Source of the DNA: Alphaproteobacteria bacterium
GTDB lineage: Bacteria; Pseudomonadota; Alphaproteobacteria; Micropepsales; Micropepsaceae
Direction of reading: 5' to 3'
Assembly: GCA_017983635.1 (NCBI GenBank)
Contig: JAGOBA010000022.1
Coordinates: 1-42,811 of the forward strand
Length of the DNA stretch: 42,811 nt
The notes under the pieces were generated by a model, which did not search any database, was not told where the DNA came from, and saw only the letters and a list, made by a program, of their open reading frames with translations. How positions within the stretch are numbered: position 1 is the stretch's first letter; each line of letters opens with the position of its first letter. The translations under genes were made by a program, and so were the position numbers. Below are positions 1 through 9,505 of the stretch, piece by piece.

Positions 1-894
1 CTAGCGGGGCGGCGCGAAGATCTTCAACGCATCAGGGTGAACGGTGAAGTGGGCCGGCGTGAAAGTCACGAGGTCGCCGTCCGTGTTCACCGGCCGCGGC
101 CGCCGCGTGCGGACCTCAAACTCTGTGCAGCGATGTGTACGGACCTCGCTCCAGAGCCCGTGGGTACCACGCCGAAAATCCCACGCCATGAGTGCTAGCT
201 TCCACACATTTGACACCTCGAGGCTGTAGAGATCGAGGTGCCCATCGTCGATGGCCGCGGAAGCTTCAATGACGGTGCCGCCGCCATAGTGTCGCCCGTT
301 ACCGACGGCAATCTGCATCGTCTTGACCTTTTGCTCGCCGTCATTGCTGAGGATCGTGGCGCTGAACGGCCGCGCGAAGAGGAGCGTCTTCAAGGCTGTG
401 AGGGCATAGGCGAGACGCCCCCACCGCCGCTTCACGTCGGGCGTGAGCGAACGCGCCAACTCTGCTGCTAGACCGATGCTCGCCACGTTGAAGAAGTAAT
501 GTCCATTCACACTGCCGATATCGATCGTCCGCGTGTGCCCCACGACAATCACTCGCGCCGCCTCGGTCAGCTCTAGCGGCACGTGAAGCGTCCGCGCCAG
601 ATCGTTCGCCGTGCCCATCGGCAGAATACCGGCCGGCAATCCCGTTTCGATTATGCCGCGTGCCGCCGCGTTGATCGTGCCGTCGCCACCGCAAACAATC
701 GCTAGGTCGAAGCCCGGTCCGCGGCGGATGATATCAGGCGACACTTCAGCCGCCGACCCGAACCGCTCGATCGCAACGTCGATCCCGCCCTCGTCCAACA
801 CGCGCATCACGCCGTCGAGCGGCGCCTGGGCCAAGCGCGCGTTCGGATTGATCAGCATAAGGGCACGGCGCCGGCGCGGGGGATCGATGGGCAT
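1..894 (-). CDS. Diacylglycerol kinase-family lipid kinase
   Basis: 297 aa, complete. It belongs to the DagK/YegS/sphingosine-kinase catalytic family, which phosphorylates a lipid hydroxyl (diacylglycerol or a related lipid) with ATP at the inner face of the membrane. The nucleotide-binding GGDGT motif is at residues 69-73, followed by the family motif PMGTANDLA at 92-100. No transmembrane segment is seen, as expected for soluble members. The ATG at 894 has an AGGCGG-like ribosome site upstream. It is the last gene of the minus-strand run tkt-gap-pgk-fba-thiE, 36 bases after thiE, so it is probably co-transcribed, but its function is not obviously tied to carbon metabolism. The exact lipid substrate cannot be read from the sequence. 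Confidence 0.85.
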   Translation of the reverse strand: MPIDPPRRRRALMLINPNARLAQAPLDGVMRVLDEGGIDVAIERFGSAAEVSPDIIRRGPGFDLAIVCGGDGTINAAARGIIETGLPAGILPMGTANDLARTLHVPLELTEAARVIVVGHTRTIDIGSVNGHYFFNVASIGLAAELARSLTPDVKRRWGRLAYALTALKTLLFARPFSATILSNDGEQKVKTMQIAVGNGRHYGGGTVIEASAAIDDGHLDLYSLEVSNVWKLALMAWDFRRGTHGLWSEVRTHRCTEFEVRTRRPRPVNTDGDLVTFTPAHFTVHPDALKIFAPPR

Positions 895-930
895 CCGCCT
901 GAAATGGTCGCGGCCGTTTGAATCTCAAGC

Positions 931-1554
931 TTAGCTGTGCGCGTCAAAGATCGCGTTGAACGCTTGAACCGCGGCCGCCGGACCGTCGGCATAATCCCAA
1001 ATGCCGCTGGCCACCGCCAGGAAGTCGGCGCCCGCTTCGACCAGCGGCCTGGCGTTCGCAACCGTGATCCCGCCGATGGCGACACAGGGCGCGTGCATGA
1101 TGTCCTGCCACCAGGTCAAAAGCGCAGGCTCGGCGCGCGTCTTCGCCTCCTTCGTCGCCGTTGGGTAGAACGCGCCGAACGCGACATAGTCCGCCCCCGC
1201 TTCAACCGCTTCCATCGCCAGATGCCGCGAGTCATGACACGTCACGCCGACGATCGCATCCGGTCCGAGCAGCGCCCGCGCCTCAGCGTAAGGCGCATCC
1301 TCTTGCCCCACATGCACGCCGTCCGCTCCAAGCTTCTTCGCAAGGTCCGGCCGGTCATTGACGATGAACGCAACGCCCGCCTTCTGCGCCATCGGCATCA
1401 ACCGCGCGCCCGCGCGCAGCACCTCGTCGTCGGACACGTCCTTCAGCCGCAACTGCAAAGACGCGACATCCCCGGCACCAAGCGCGCGCTTCAACGCCTC
1501 GTCGAACGAAGCGTTGATCCTAGGCGGGGTGATGAGGTAGAGGCGACAGCGGAT
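931..1554 (-). CDS. thiE: Thiamine-phosphate synthase; apparent ATC start
   Basis: ThiE joins HMP-pyrophosphate and the thiazole phosphate to make thiamine monophosphate in the cytoplasm. Visible family motifs are [25 protein letters not shown] and AIGGI, in TIM-barrel order. The first canonical start in frame is a TTG at 1494, but that would remove the conserved first strand RLYLITPP, which is encoded just upstream in the same open frame. In that upstream part there is no ATG, GTG or TTG before an in-frame TGA. An ATC at 1554-1552 overlaps the fba stop by one base (TAATC), with AAGGAAG about 8 bases ahead, and would give 207 aa, a normal ThiE length. I therefore place the start there. It could be a true AUC start, a mutated ATG, or a frameshifted extension of fba. 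The product is sure; the start is not. Confidence 0.85.
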   Translation of the reverse strand: MRCRLYLITPPRINASFDEALKRALGAGDVASLQLRLKDVSDDEVLRAGARLMPMAQKAGVAFIVNDRPDLAKKLGADGVHVGQEDAPYAEARALLGPDAIVGVTCHDSRHLAMEAVEAGADYVAFGAFYPTATKEAKTRAEPALLTWWQDIMHAPCVAIGGITVANARPLVEAGADFLAVASGIWDYADGPAAAVQAFNAIFDAHS

Positions 1555-2570
1555 TAGGCGGCTTCCTTCTCAAGACCCTGCGCCCACTTGCCGAGCGCCG
1601 CGAGGCCGTTCATCCGTGCGCGGTGCGCGAAGGCGCGTTGCGCGGCGGCGACGTTTTCGCGTTTGCCGCCCCAAGCCTTCTGCGGCGCTGCCTGCAGCGC
1701 GCGGCCGTAGGAGAAGGTGAGCGCCCACGGCAGCGGCCCAAGCTTGTTCATCGCGTCGAGATGCGCCGTCGCCTCTTCGTCGGACTGACCGCCCGAAAGG
1801 AACGCGATCCCCGGCACCGCCGGCGGCACGCAATTCTTGAGCATCTTCACCGTCTTCTCGGCAACTTCGGCAACGCCCGCGCGCTTCGCCGCCTTCTTGC
1901 CCGCAATCGCCATGTTTGGCTTCAGCACCATGCCTTCAAGCTTCACGTCGGCCTTGTAGAGTTCGCTGAACGTCTCTTTCAGCGCCCACTCGGTGATCTC
2001 GTAGCACATGTCGATGTCGTGCTCGCCGTCCATCAGAACTTCCGGCTCGACGATCGGCACGATGTTCGCTTGCTGGCAGAGCGCCGCATAGCGCGCCAGC
2101 GCGTGCGCGTTCGCGTGAATGCAATTGTAGGTCGGGATGCCCGCGCCGATATCGATCACCGCGCGCCACTTCGCAAACCGCGCGCCGCGCTCATAGTACT
2201 TCGGCAAGCGCTTCGAGAGCCCGTCGAGCCCCTTCGTGATCAGCTCCTTGGGCGAGCCGGGCAGCATCTCAGTGCCCTCGTCGACCTTGATCCCCGGCAC
2301 CGCGCCGGCGTCGGCGATGATCTTGACCAGCGGCGTGCCGTCGGCCGCGTCCTGCCAGATCGTTTCGTCGTAGAGAATGACGCCCGAGATGAACTCCCTC
2401 ATCGCCGGTGTACGGAACATCAGCTCGCGATAGTCGCGCCGGCTCGTCTCCGCGGACTCGACCCCGATGGCATCGAAGCGCTTCTTGATCGTGCCCGAGC
2501 TTTCGTCGGCCGCCAGAATACCCTTGCCCGGCGCCACCATCTTGCGCGCGATCTTTTCCAAATCCGTCAT
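1554..2570 (-). CDS. fba: Class I fructose-bisphosphate aldolase
   Basis: 338 aa. It interconverts fructose 1,6-bisphosphate and the triose phosphates DHAP and GAP by Schiff-base chemistry. It resembles the eukaryote-type class I aldolases: [10 protein letters not shown] near residues 16-25, the catalytic-site KWRAV near 134, and the Schiff-base lysine K217 in VLKPNM. There is no metal-binding class II signature. The ATG at 2570 has GGAGAG a few bases upstream. It lies 13 bases after pgk and its TAA overlaps the proposed thiE start by one base. The operon partners gap, pgk and tkt place it in gluconeogenesis/glycolysis and the pentose phosphate route. The subtype symbol is not resolved. Confidence 0.93.
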   Translation of the reverse strand: MTDLEKIARKMVAPGKGILAADESSGTIKKRFDAIGVESAETSRRDYRELMFRTPAMREFISGVILYDETIWQDAADGTPLVKIIADAGAVPGIKVDEGTEMLPGSPKELITKGLDGLSKRLPKYYERGARFAKWRAVIDIGAGIPTYNCIHANAHALARYAALCQQANIVPIVEPEVLMDGEHDIDMCYEITEWALKETFSELYKADVKLEGMVLKPNMAIAGKKAAKRAGVAEVAEKTVKMLKNCVPPAVPGIAFLSGGQSDEEATAHLDAMNKLGPLPWALTFSYGRALQAAPQKAWGGKRENVAAAQRAFAHRARMNGLAALGKWAQGLEKEAA

Positions 2571-2583
2571 GCGTCTCTCCTGA

Positions 2584-3777
2584 TTATTGCGCCAGAGCTT
2601 TCACGCCCGGCAGCTCGCGTCCCTCAAGCCATTCCAAAAACGCGCCGCCCGCGGTGGAGCAGTACGTGAACCCGTCTTCCGCGCCGGCGGCAGCCAGCGC
2701 CGCCAGCGTATCGCCGCCGCCCGCCACCGACACCAGCTGGCCGACCTTGGTCAGCATCGCCACGTGCCGCGCGATTGCGTTCGTACCGTTGTCGAACGGC
2801 GGGGTCTCGAACGCGCCGAGCGGCCCATTCCACACCACCGTCTTCGCCGTCTCCAACCGCGCCGCAATCGCCGCGATCGAATCCGACCCGATGTCGAGGA
2901 TCATCCCGTCGTCCGGCGTTTGCGCGACAGAGAGCGTCTTCGCCGCCGCCATCGCCTTGAACTCTTTCGCGACCACGCCGTCGCTGGGCAGCACGATCGC
3001 GCAGCCGCGCGCCTTCGCCGCCGTCATGATCTCGCGCGCCTTGTCGAGCAGCCCGGGCTCGTGCAGCGACTTGCCGATCGGCAGCCCTTGCGCCTTCAAG
3101 AACGTGTTCGCCATCCCGCCGCCGATGACCAGCGCGTCGACCTTCGTGATCAGGTTCTCAAGCACCGCAAGCTTTGAAGAGACCTTCGCCCCACCCACGA
3201 TCGCGACCACAGGGTGCTGCGGCTTCTCGAGAACGCGGCTGAGCGCCTCCAACTCCGCCTGCATCCCACGGCCCGCATAAGCGGGTAGGCGATGCGCCAG
3301 CCCCTCCGTCGTCGCATGCGCGCGATGCGCGGCCGAGAACGCGTCGTTCACATAGGCATCGCCAAGCTTCGCGAGCGCCGCGACCAGCGCCGCATCGTTC
3401 TTCTCCTCGCCGGCATGAAAGCGCGTGTTCTCAAGCAACAGCACGTCGCCGTCCTTCAGCGCCGCGACCGCGGCCTCCGCCTCCGGCCCGATGCAGTCGT
3501 TAGCGAACGCGACGCTTTTGCCCACGGCTTTCGCAAGCGCCGGCACGATGACTTTGAGCGACATGCTTTCGACGCGCTTGCCGTCCGGCCGTCCGAAGTG
3601 CGAAAGCACCACGACGCGCGCGCCCTTGGTCGAGAGATCGCGGATCGTCGCCGCCGCCTGATCGATCCGCGCCGTGTCGCTGACCGCGCCGTCTTTCATC
3701 GGCACATTCAAGTCCGCGCGCACCAACACGCGCTTCGAGCGCGCCTCAAGCGCGTCGATCGTCCGAAACGCCCGCAT
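2584..3777 (-). CDS. pgk: Phosphoglycerate kinase
   Basis: 397 aa from the ATG at 3777; the open frame runs 19 codons further upstream, into gap, but the conserved N-terminus (TIDALE...[10 protein letters not shown]) begins just after this ATG. It transfers phosphate between 1,3-bisphosphoglycerate and ADP. Substrate- and hinge-region motifs are visible: RADLNVP near residues 19-25, [19 protein letters not shown], and the C-terminal GGGDT. The start overlaps the gap stop by one base (TGATG), typical of translational coupling. It is followed after 13 bases by fba. Full family length, no anomalies. Confidence 0.97.
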   Translation of the reverse strand: MRAFRTIDALEARSKRVLVRADLNVPMKDGAVSDTARIDQAAATIRDLSTKGARVVVLSHFGRPDGKRVESMSLKVIVPALAKAVGKSVAFANDCIGPEAEAAVAALKDGDVLLLENTRFHAGEEKNDAALVAALAKLGDAYVNDAFSAAHRAHATTEGLAHRLPAYAGRGMQAELEALSRVLEKPQHPVVAIVGGAKVSSKLAVLENLITKVDALVIGGGMANTFLKAQGLPIGKSLHEPGLLDKAREIMTAAKARGCAIVLPSDGVVAKEFKAMAAAKTLSVAQTPDDGMILDIGSDSIAAIAARLETAKTVVWNGPLGAFETPPFDNGTNAIARHVAMLTKVGQLVSVAGGGDTLAALAAAGAEDGFTYCSTAGGAFLEWLEGRELPGVKALAQ

Positions 3778-4784
3778 CAGATCAGCTTCGCCATCGCAAT
3801 CGCGGTGTCGCTCATGCGGTTCGCAAAGCCCCACTCGTTATCGTACCAGCTCATGACGCTGACCAGTGTCCCGTCCATGACCTTCGTCTGATCGAGTGCG
3901 AACGACGACGACGCCGGGTTGTGGTTGAAGTCCATCGACACCAACGGCGCGCTGACGATGTCGAGCACGCCTTTGAGTTCCTGCGAAGCCGCGCGCTTCA
4001 TCGCGTCGTTGATCTCGGCAACCGTGGTCGGCCGCTTCGCCACCACCTTCAAGTCGACGACCGAAACGTTCGGGGTCGGCACGCGAATCGAAATCCCGTC
4101 AAGCTTGCCCTTGAGTTCCGGCAGCACCAGGCCCACCGCCTTCGCCGCACCCGTCGACGTCGGGATCATCGACAGCGCCGCCGCCCGCGCGCGGTAGAGA
4201 TCTTTGTGCATCTGGTCGAGCGAAGGCTGGTCGTTCGTGTACGAGTGCACGGTCGTCATCATGCCCTTGTCGATGCCGACCGTGTCGTGCAGCACTTTCG
4301 CAACCGGCACCAGGCAGTTCGTCGTGCACGACGCATTCGAGACGACGACGTGATCTCTCGTCAGCTTCTGATGATTGACGCCGTAGACGACGGTCAAGTC
4401 CGCGCCGTCCGCCGGGGCGGAGACCAGCACGCGCTTCGCCCCCGCGGTCAAATGCGCCGAGGCCTTGTCCTTCGACGTGAAGATGCCCGTGCATTCCATC
4501 GCGATGTCGACGCCAAGCTCCTTGTGCGGCAGTTGCGCCGGATCTTTGATCGCCGTGACTTTGATCTTGTGCGGTCCGACGATCATGTGATCGCCGTCGA
4601 CCTTCACCTCGATCGGAAAGCGCCCGTGCACCGAGTCGTAGCGCAGCAGATGCGCGTTCGTCTCGATCGGTCCCAAATCGTTGACGCCGACGATGCTGAT
4701 GTCCTTGCGCCCCGACTCGACGATCGCGCGCAACACGAGGCGCCCGATGCGCCCGAACCCGTTGATGGCAACTTTGACGGTCAT
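3777..4784 (-). CDS. gap: Type I glyceraldehyde-3-phosphate dehydrogenase
   Basis: 335 aa. It oxidises and phosphorylates glyceraldehyde-3-phosphate with NAD(P)+. The N-terminal Rossmann motif INGFGRIGR is at residues 7-15, and the catalytic cysteine is C153 in SNASCTTNC. The substrate-site segment HSYTNDQ follows. The upstream ribosome site is weak (GGGGAT), consistent with translation partly coupled to tkt, which ends 13 bases before. Its TGA shares one base with the pgk ATG. Cofactor preference is not assigned. Confidence 0.97.
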   Translation of the reverse strand: MTVKVAINGFGRIGRLVLRAIVESGRKDISIVGVNDLGPIETNAHLLRYDSVHGRFPIEVKVDGDHMIVGPHKIKVTAIKDPAQLPHKELGVDIAMECTGIFTSKDKASAHLTAGAKRVLVSAPADGADLTVVYGVNHQKLTRDHVVVSNASCTTNCLVPVAKVLHDTVGIDKGMMTTVHSYTNDQPSLDQMHKDLYRARAAALSMIPTSTGAAKAVGLVLPELKGKLDGISIRVPTPNVSVVDLKVVAKRPTTVAEINDAMKRAASQELKGVLDIVSAPLVSMDFNHNPASSSFALDQTKVMDGTLVSVMSWYDNEWGFANRMSDTAIAMAKLI

Positions 4785-4797
4785 GTCTCTAATCCCC

Positions 4798-6786
4798 TTA
4801 CAGCCGCACCTTCGCGGCTTTGACGATGTGGTCCGGCGTGATGCCGAAATGCTGATAGAGCTTTTCGTACGGGCCGCTCGCGCCGAAGGTGGTCATGCAG
4901 GCCACCGCGCCCTCGCGCCCGGTCCAGCGGTCCCAGCCCATGGGCGAGCCGGCTTCCACCACGATGCGCACGGTCGATTGCGGAATGACCTTGTCTTGAT
5001 AGACATGGTCTTCGACATTGAAAATGTCGAGGCACGGCATCGAAACGACGCTGGCGCCGATCCCGTCGGCCTCAAGCAGCTTCTGCGCCTCCATCGCAAT
5101 CGAGACTTCCGAGCCCGAAGCGATCAGCGTCACCCGATGCTTGGCCCTGGCCGGCGACAGCACATAGCCGCCGCGTGCGGAGAGGTTCTCGTCCGTATGC
5201 TTCAACCGAACCTGCGGCAGGTTCTGCCGCGACAGCGCAATCACGCTGGGCGCCTTCGCCGAACGCAGCGCCAACTCCCAGCACTCGGCCGTCTCCACCG
5301 CATCCGCCGGACGATAGACGAAGAGGTTCGGGATCGCGCGCAACGACGCCAGATGCTCGACCGGCTGATGCGTCGGCCCGTCTTCGCCAAGACCGATCGA
5401 ATCGTGCGTCATCACATGAATGACGCGCTGTCCCATCAAAGCCGCCAGACGGATCGACGGCCGGCAGTAATCCGCAAACACCAAGAACGTACCGGAGTAG
5501 GGCACCACGCCGCCGTGCAGCGCCATGCCGTTCATCGCTGCCGCCATGCCGTGCTCGCGGATGCCGTAGTGCACGAAGCGCCCGCGAAAATCGCCGGCCT
5601 CGATCGCCTCCATCCCCTTCGTACGCGTGTTGTTCGAACCGGTGAGATCGGCCGAACCGCCAATGGCTTCCACAACGTGCGCGTTGATCACCTCAAGCGC
5701 CATCTCCGAGGCCTTGCGGGTCGCCACCGTCACCGGCTTTTCCGTCAACGCCTTGCGATAGGCGTTCAGCGCCGGCCACAGCGTCGGATTGATCGCCCCT
5801 TCGTTCGCGCTCTCGAACGCGGCCTTCTGCGCCGACCCGCCGAACCGCTTCGACCAAGCCTCGTACTCGCCGTGACTCCGCTCGCCCGCCGCAAGCCACG
5901 CCGCGCGGATGTTGTCGGGCACCTCAAACAAACCGTGCGTCCAGCCCAACGCTTTCTTCGCGCCGGCCGCTTCTTCCGCACCGAGCGGCGACCCATGCGA
6001 CGACGCCGTGCCCTGCTTCTTCGGCGCGCCATAGCCGATGATCGTCCGGCACGCGATCATGGACGGCCGGTCGGATGCCTGCGCCGCTTCGATCGCCGCC
6101 GCAACCGCCGCCGGATCGTGCCCGTCCACGCGCGAGGCCGACCAGCCCGCCGCCTCGAACCGTGCGACTTGATCGCCCGACTCCGACAGCGACACCGGCC
6201 CGTCGATCGAAATCCCGTTGTCGTCGAAAAGCACGATTAGTTTCGACAGCTTCAAATGACCCGCGAGCGAAATCGCCTCATGCGAAATTCCCTCCATCAA
6301 GTCGCCGTCCGATGCGATCACATACGTAAAGTGATCGACCAGATCGTTCCCGAACCGCGCATTCGTGATGCGCTCCGCCATCGCCATGCCGACCGCGGTT
6401 GCGATGCCTTGGCCAAGCGGCCCGGTCGTCGTCTCGACGCCGGCGCCATGCCCGTATTCCGGATGCCCCGCGCACGGCGAACCGAGCTGCCGGAAGTTCT
6501 TGATGTCGGCAAGCATGATGTCCTTGTACCCGCTCAGGTGCAGCAGCGAGTAAAGCAGCATCGACCCGTGCCCGGCCGACAGCACGAACCGGTCGCGATC
6601 CGGCCACTTCGGATTGCGCGGATCGAACTTCAGGAACTTCGTGAACAAAACCGTCGCGACATCCGCCATGCCCATCGGCATGCCGGGATGCCCGGACTTC
6701 GCCGCCTCGACCGCATCGATCGAAAGCGCACGGATGGCATTCGCCATATCGCGGTGGGGGACGGAAGGGGTCGGGGTGCTCGCCAT
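4798..6786 (-). CDS. tkt: Transketolase
   Basis: 662 aa. It is the thiamine-diphosphate enzyme that moves two-carbon ketol units between sugar phosphates in the non-oxidative pentose phosphate pathway. Motifs: GHPGMPMG at 32-39 in the N-terminal half, ASDGDLMEG and DDNGISIDG for ThDP/metal binding, and the second-domain motif [19 protein letters not shown]. It is first in the operon, so regulation of the whole carbon block is probably exerted from the region upstream (6787-7065). Linkage to thiE is notable because the enzyme needs thiamine diphosphate. The ATG at 6786 has only a weak ribosome site. Confidence 0.97.
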   Translation of the reverse strand: MASTPTPSVPHRDMANAIRALSIDAVEAAKSGHPGMPMGMADVATVLFTKFLKFDPRNPKWPDRDRFVLSAGHGSMLLYSLLHLSGYKDIMLADIKNFRQLGSPCAGHPEYGHGAGVETTTGPLGQGIATAVGMAMAERITNARFGNDLVDHFTYVIASDGDLMEGISHEAISLAGHLKLSKLIVLFDDNGISIDGPVSLSESGDQVARFEAAGWSASRVDGHDPAAVAAAIEAAQASDRPSMIACRTIIGYGAPKKQGTASSHGSPLGAEEAAGAKKALGWTHGLFEVPDNIRAAWLAAGERSHGEYEAWSKRFGGSAQKAAFESANEGAINPTLWPALNAYRKALTEKPVTVATRKASEMALEVINAHVVEAIGGSADLTGSNNTRTKGMEAIEAGDFRGRFVHYGIREHGMAAAMNGMALHGGVVPYSGTFLVFADYCRPSIRLAALMGQRVIHVMTHDSIGLGEDGPTHQPVEHLASLRAIPNLFVYRPADAVETAECWELALRSAKAPSVIALSRQNLPQVRLKHTDENLSARGGYVLSPARAKHRVTLIASGSEVSIAMEAQKLLEADGIGASVVSMPCLDIFNVEDHVYQDKVIPQSTVRIVVEAGSPMGWDRWTGREGAVACMTTFGASGPYEKLYQHFGITPDHIVKAAKVRL

Positions 6787-6971
6787 GGGTGTTCGTGTCT
6801 CGAGGCCAAGCTCTCGAAGGCACGCCGCTCAAGGGGCTGAGCGGTTCCGTGACCTCGGAGTGCGCGAAAGGCCGGAAAAGCGGGCGGACCATGGGGTGCC
6901 GCGACCACCAACGTCAACCCCACAAACCCCCGCAATTCTGCGACATTTGGGGACGAAACCCGTAACAAGCG

Positions 6972-6993
6972 GAAACGTTTCAGCGGCACTGAA
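6972..6993 (-). promoter_or_regulatory. Candidate operator upstream of tkt operon
   Basis: The 279-base gap between tkt and the divergent GFA gene contains a perfect 10-base palindrome GAAACGTTTC at 6972-6981, partly overlapping a second inverted repeat TTCAG-N5-CTGAA at 6979-6993. AAACGTTT-type palindromes with a central CG are typical of LacI/GalR-family operators, which often control sugar metabolism. It lies roughly 190 bases upstream of the tkt start. Binding by such a regulator is inference; no regulator gene is in the window. No clear -35/-10 pair was recognised. Confidence 0.3.
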
Positions 6994-7065
6994 CTTGGCG
7001 ACAACGATCTGTCCCAAACCGCGTTCCGCATGTAATGAGCGAAAAACACCGCTGGGAGCGATGGA

Positions 7066-7428
7066 ATGCCCGAACTTGCCTGCCACTGTGGCGCCGTCCG
7101 CATCGACGTCGACACAGCGCCCATGGAAGTCACATCCTGCAACTGCTCGATCTGCCGCCGCACCGGAACGCTCATGGCGTACTATTCGCCGCGTCAAGTC
7201 CGCTTCACGCCATCGCCGCCGCCGACCGACACCTACGTCTGGGGCGACAAGGCCATCGTCTTTCACCGCTGCAAGGTCTGCGGCGTCCACACCCACTGGT
7301 CGGCAGTCGACCCCACCTACGACCGCATGGGCGTCAACATGCGGCTCGCAGACCCCGCGATCCTCGCGCAAGCCCGCATCCGCAAATTCGACGGCGCGGA
7401 TACATGGAATTTCTTGGATGAAGAGTGA
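7066..7428 (+). CDS. GFA/CENP-V family zinc-binding protein
   Basis: 120 aa. It carries the zinc-binding pattern of the GFA (glutathione-dependent formaldehyde-activating enzyme-like) fold: CHCG near residue 6, CNCSICRR near 25-32, and CKVCG in the second half. Family members bind zinc; many have no known reaction, and formaldehyde-glutathione chemistry is shown only for a few, so no substrate is assigned. It is transcribed divergently from tkt. The chosen ATG follows a GGGAGCGATGG stretch that can serve as ribosome site. A second, unrelated-looking member of the same family lies at 33471-33875. Confidence 0.85.
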   Translation: MPELACHCGAVRIDVDTAPMEVTSCNCSICRRTGTLMAYYSPRQVRFTPSPPPTDTYVWGDKAIVFHRCKVCGVHTHWSAVDPTYDRMGVNMRLADPAILAQARIRKFDGADTWNFLDEE

Positions 7429-7458
7429 GTCGACGCGATGCCATTGGAGGCCAAGCAG

Positions 7459-7592
7459 CGAAGAAGAAGTGTCTGAACCACGAAGAGCACGAATGACACG
7501 AAGCACTCAGCTTGACGACCGGCGCCTGCGCGCGTGAGCGCGCAACGAAGGCGCTTCGCGCTCTTCGTGGTTCAAAATCTTCCTTCTTCTCA
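7459..7592. repeat. Palindromic dispersed repeat, copy 1
   Basis: A long inverted repeat: the 14-base arm TGAACCACGAAGAG at 7474-7487 is the exact reverse complement of 7561-7574, with imperfect pairing continuing outward through GAAG-rich flanks. The loop is GC-rich with a small hairpin (GCGCGTGAGCGC). The same arm and loop sequences recur at 9246-9420, so this is a family. It resembles the mobile palindromic intergenic elements common in alphaproteobacteria. No protein is encoded. Confidence 0.75.
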
Positions 7593-7656
7593 GCAGAGAA
7601 GCCTTGCGCACGGTTGCAGCTGATTTCCCTGACGCTCTTGGCGCTTCAGTCCGGTC

Positions 7657-8283
7657 TCACCGCTCGCCGCATCTCTTCAAATCCAGCCCGAACACCAACC
7701 CCGCCGCCGGGGCGCCGTCGACGGAGTCGAGCATCATGGTGCCCGCGGCCGCGCCCTTCTTCGACATAAGCGTTAGCGTCGCGGCAAAGTTCAGCACCGC
7801 TTCGTCGCCGCAGCCCATCCGCCGCAGCACGCCGCCCCTCAAGCGTTCGTTGAACACGAAATCGCCCTCATAGGCGCCGCGCACGTCGCGCCGGAAACGC
7901 CGGCCGCGGTTGCGCTCGCCCGAGCCCGTACCATAGGCAACGCTGAGCTCGCCGCGCTGCCGATTCTCAAGCTTCGCAAAGCCTCGATAGTCGACCTGAT
8001 AAACGCCGAGCGAATACCCCTCCGGCAGGTGCAAGGGAATCTCGAGCGCGCACGTCATCCGTGCGAACCCGCCATTCGCCTCGTTCGTCTGCACCGCGAA
8101 ATTATCGAACAGCACGCTGACCGCGCTGCCGTCGGGTGAGGTCACGACGCTGAATGAACCTGCGGGACAGGCTTGCGCGTCGATCGTGCGCGCGCGTTCG
8201 GCCCAGAAGCCGCCTTTCGCGAACGCCGTAGAGCAAGTGGCAAAAGCCACAAAGGCAAGGGCGGCCAATCGTGTCGTCGTCAT
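7657..8283 (-). CDS. Secreted DUF4360-type protein, paralogue 1
   Basis: 208 aa, with an N-terminal signal peptide ending near TAFA (about residue 22). The body follows the DUF4360 pattern: CPAGS, then a Ser/Asp-rich strand, FDNFAVQ, TCALEIPLHLPEGYS and YRGFAKL, with four spaced cysteines that could form two disulfides. DUF4360 proteins are extracytoplasmic and of unknown function. The start ATG at 8283 has AGGAGA 8 bases upstream. It lies 63 bases downstream of a paralogue with the same cysteine layout, so the two look like a tandem duplication that has diverged. The family assignment is by recall of the motif pattern. Confidence 0.7.
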   Translation of the reverse strand: MTTTRLAALAFVAFATCSTAFAKGGFWAERARTIDAQACPAGSFSVVTSPDGSAVSVLFDNFAVQTNEANGGFARMTCALEIPLHLPEGYSLGVYQVDYRGFAKLENRQRGELSVAYGTGSGERNRGRRFRRDVRGAYEGDFVFNERLRGGVLRRMGCGDEAVLNFAATLTLMSKKGAAAGTMMLDSVDGAPAAGLVFGLDLKRCGER

Positions 8284-8346
8284 GGAAATGTCTCCTATGT
8301 TCCGCCACGATTGGCCGTGGCCCTGGTCGTCGTCAGTCGGCCGCGC

Positions 8347-8946
8347 TTACCGGCAGCGACGGAACTGCAGGTGGTAAACGATCGCCGCGTTGACATCTTG
8401 CGAGTCGACGGTCGCAAGTGCTTCGCGGTTGGCAACGGTGCTGACCCGCATGCTGGAGTTCGTGCGTAAATTCACGTCCGCGCCGCACGGCGACCAAACA
8501 AGGCTTTCCGCCGCCAGCTGATTGTTGATGAAGTAGTCGTTCTCGAGCGAGCCCCAGAACGAGCGGCGGAAGGCCGGCCCGCGGCCGCCGGCGAAGAAGT
8601 ACTCGACGTTGAACTGCGAGGCCGCGCCCGTCGGCAGACGGTTGAACCCGCGATAGTCGATCGACAGCACCGCAACGCTATAGCCGTTCGGCACATGCAC
8701 GGGGATCGCCACGTTGCACGACTTGCGGTCGAAGGACCGGCCGGTCGCACCGCCGGCGGAGACTTGATACTCGTCGAAGATCAGGCTGAGCGCTTTTGAG
8801 TCGGGGCTCAGTGTCGCCGAGACCGAACCCGCGGGACAGCCCGAACCGCCGTAACCCGGCTGTCCGAGGGCGATATCGTCGGCGCTCGCCGGCATCGCCG
8901 CTGCAAACGCACTGAGCGCAACGGCGCTCGCAAGTAAAGCTTTCAT
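8347..8946 (-). CDS. Secreted DUF4360-type protein, paralogue 2
   Basis: 199 aa from the ATG at 8946, which has AGGAG about 10 bases ahead; the open frame extends 27 codons further but lacks signal-peptide character there. The signal peptide MKALLASAVALSAFAAAMPA is followed by GSGCPAGSVS, FDEYQVS, SCNVAIPVHVPNGYS, YRGFNRLP and a C-terminal FRRCR. These match the DUF4360 core and align block by block with the downstream paralogue. It is probably exported and disulfide-stabilised. Function unknown. Both genes likely share one promoter upstream of this one. Confidence 0.72.
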   Translation of the reverse strand: MKALLASAVALSAFAAAMPASADDIALGQPGYGGSGCPAGSVSATLSPDSKALSLIFDEYQVSAGGATGRSFDRKSCNVAIPVHVPNGYSVAVLSIDYRGFNRLPTGAASQFNVEYFFAGGRGPAFRRSFWGSLENDYFINNQLAAESLVWSPCGADVNLRTNSSMRVSTVANREALATVDSQDVNAAIVYHLQFRRCR

Positions 8947-9052
8947 GTCGTCATACTCCTGGTTGAACCGAGCCACTGAACCCACCGACCGCTTGACGAA
9001 GCCGCCATCGATTGCGTTCGAGTGCATGGGTAAGGGCCGCGCCTTGAACGCG

Positions 9053-9084
9053 TTCTGAACCCGATCGTCAGGTGCTGTTCAGAA
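9053..9084. promoter_or_regulatory. Inverted repeat upstream of DUF4360 pair
   Basis: TTCTGAAC at 9053-9060 and its exact reverse complement GTTCAGAA at 9077-9084, spaced by 16 bases. It lies 107-138 bases upstream of the paralogue 2 start and could be an operator or a hairpin in the leader. No factor can be assigned. Apart from this and the repeat at 9246-9420, the 559-base gap 8947-9505 shows no gene. Confidence 0.3.
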
Positions 9085-9245
9085 AGCGGCAGAGACCCGC
9101 GGCATCAGCCGCGAAAGTGCCCGCGTTGGCACACTTCCGCGCCGCGCCGGCACCGCGCTGCGACAAATCATTCAAGTTCACGAGCCCGCGACGGCGCCAT
9201 TCATTTGACTCTGCTCAAGAGCCCGGTGCGCGTGGCTATGCCGTC

Positions 9246-9420
9246 AAGAAGGAATTTGAAACACGAACAGCACGAATAACACGAAGCGCTCTGCCCAATC
9301 GCCAACACCCGCGCGCGTTAGCGCACAGCGAAGGCGCGTCGCAGCAAGCACACCTCTTCGATGATCACGAGCGCTTTGCGTATTTCGTGCTTTTCGTGTT
9401 TCAATCTTTTTTTCGTCGCG
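9246..9420. repeat. Palindromic dispersed repeat, copy 2
   Basis: The arms at 9257-9276 and 9384-9403 are reverse complements over 20 bases with one mismatch (core TGAAACACGAA...AGCACGAA). The left arm and the GCGCGTTAGCGC loop segment are near-identical to copy 1 at 7459-7592, in the same orientation. The two copies flank the DUF4360 pair. No coding content. Confidence 0.75.
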
Positions 9421-9505
9421 CCTTCGCGTGAACCCTAAAAGACCCACCTCACGTACCAGCGCGCACGAACAACGCCTCTTGGCGCGCTAGCGGTTCAAGC
9501 TCTTC

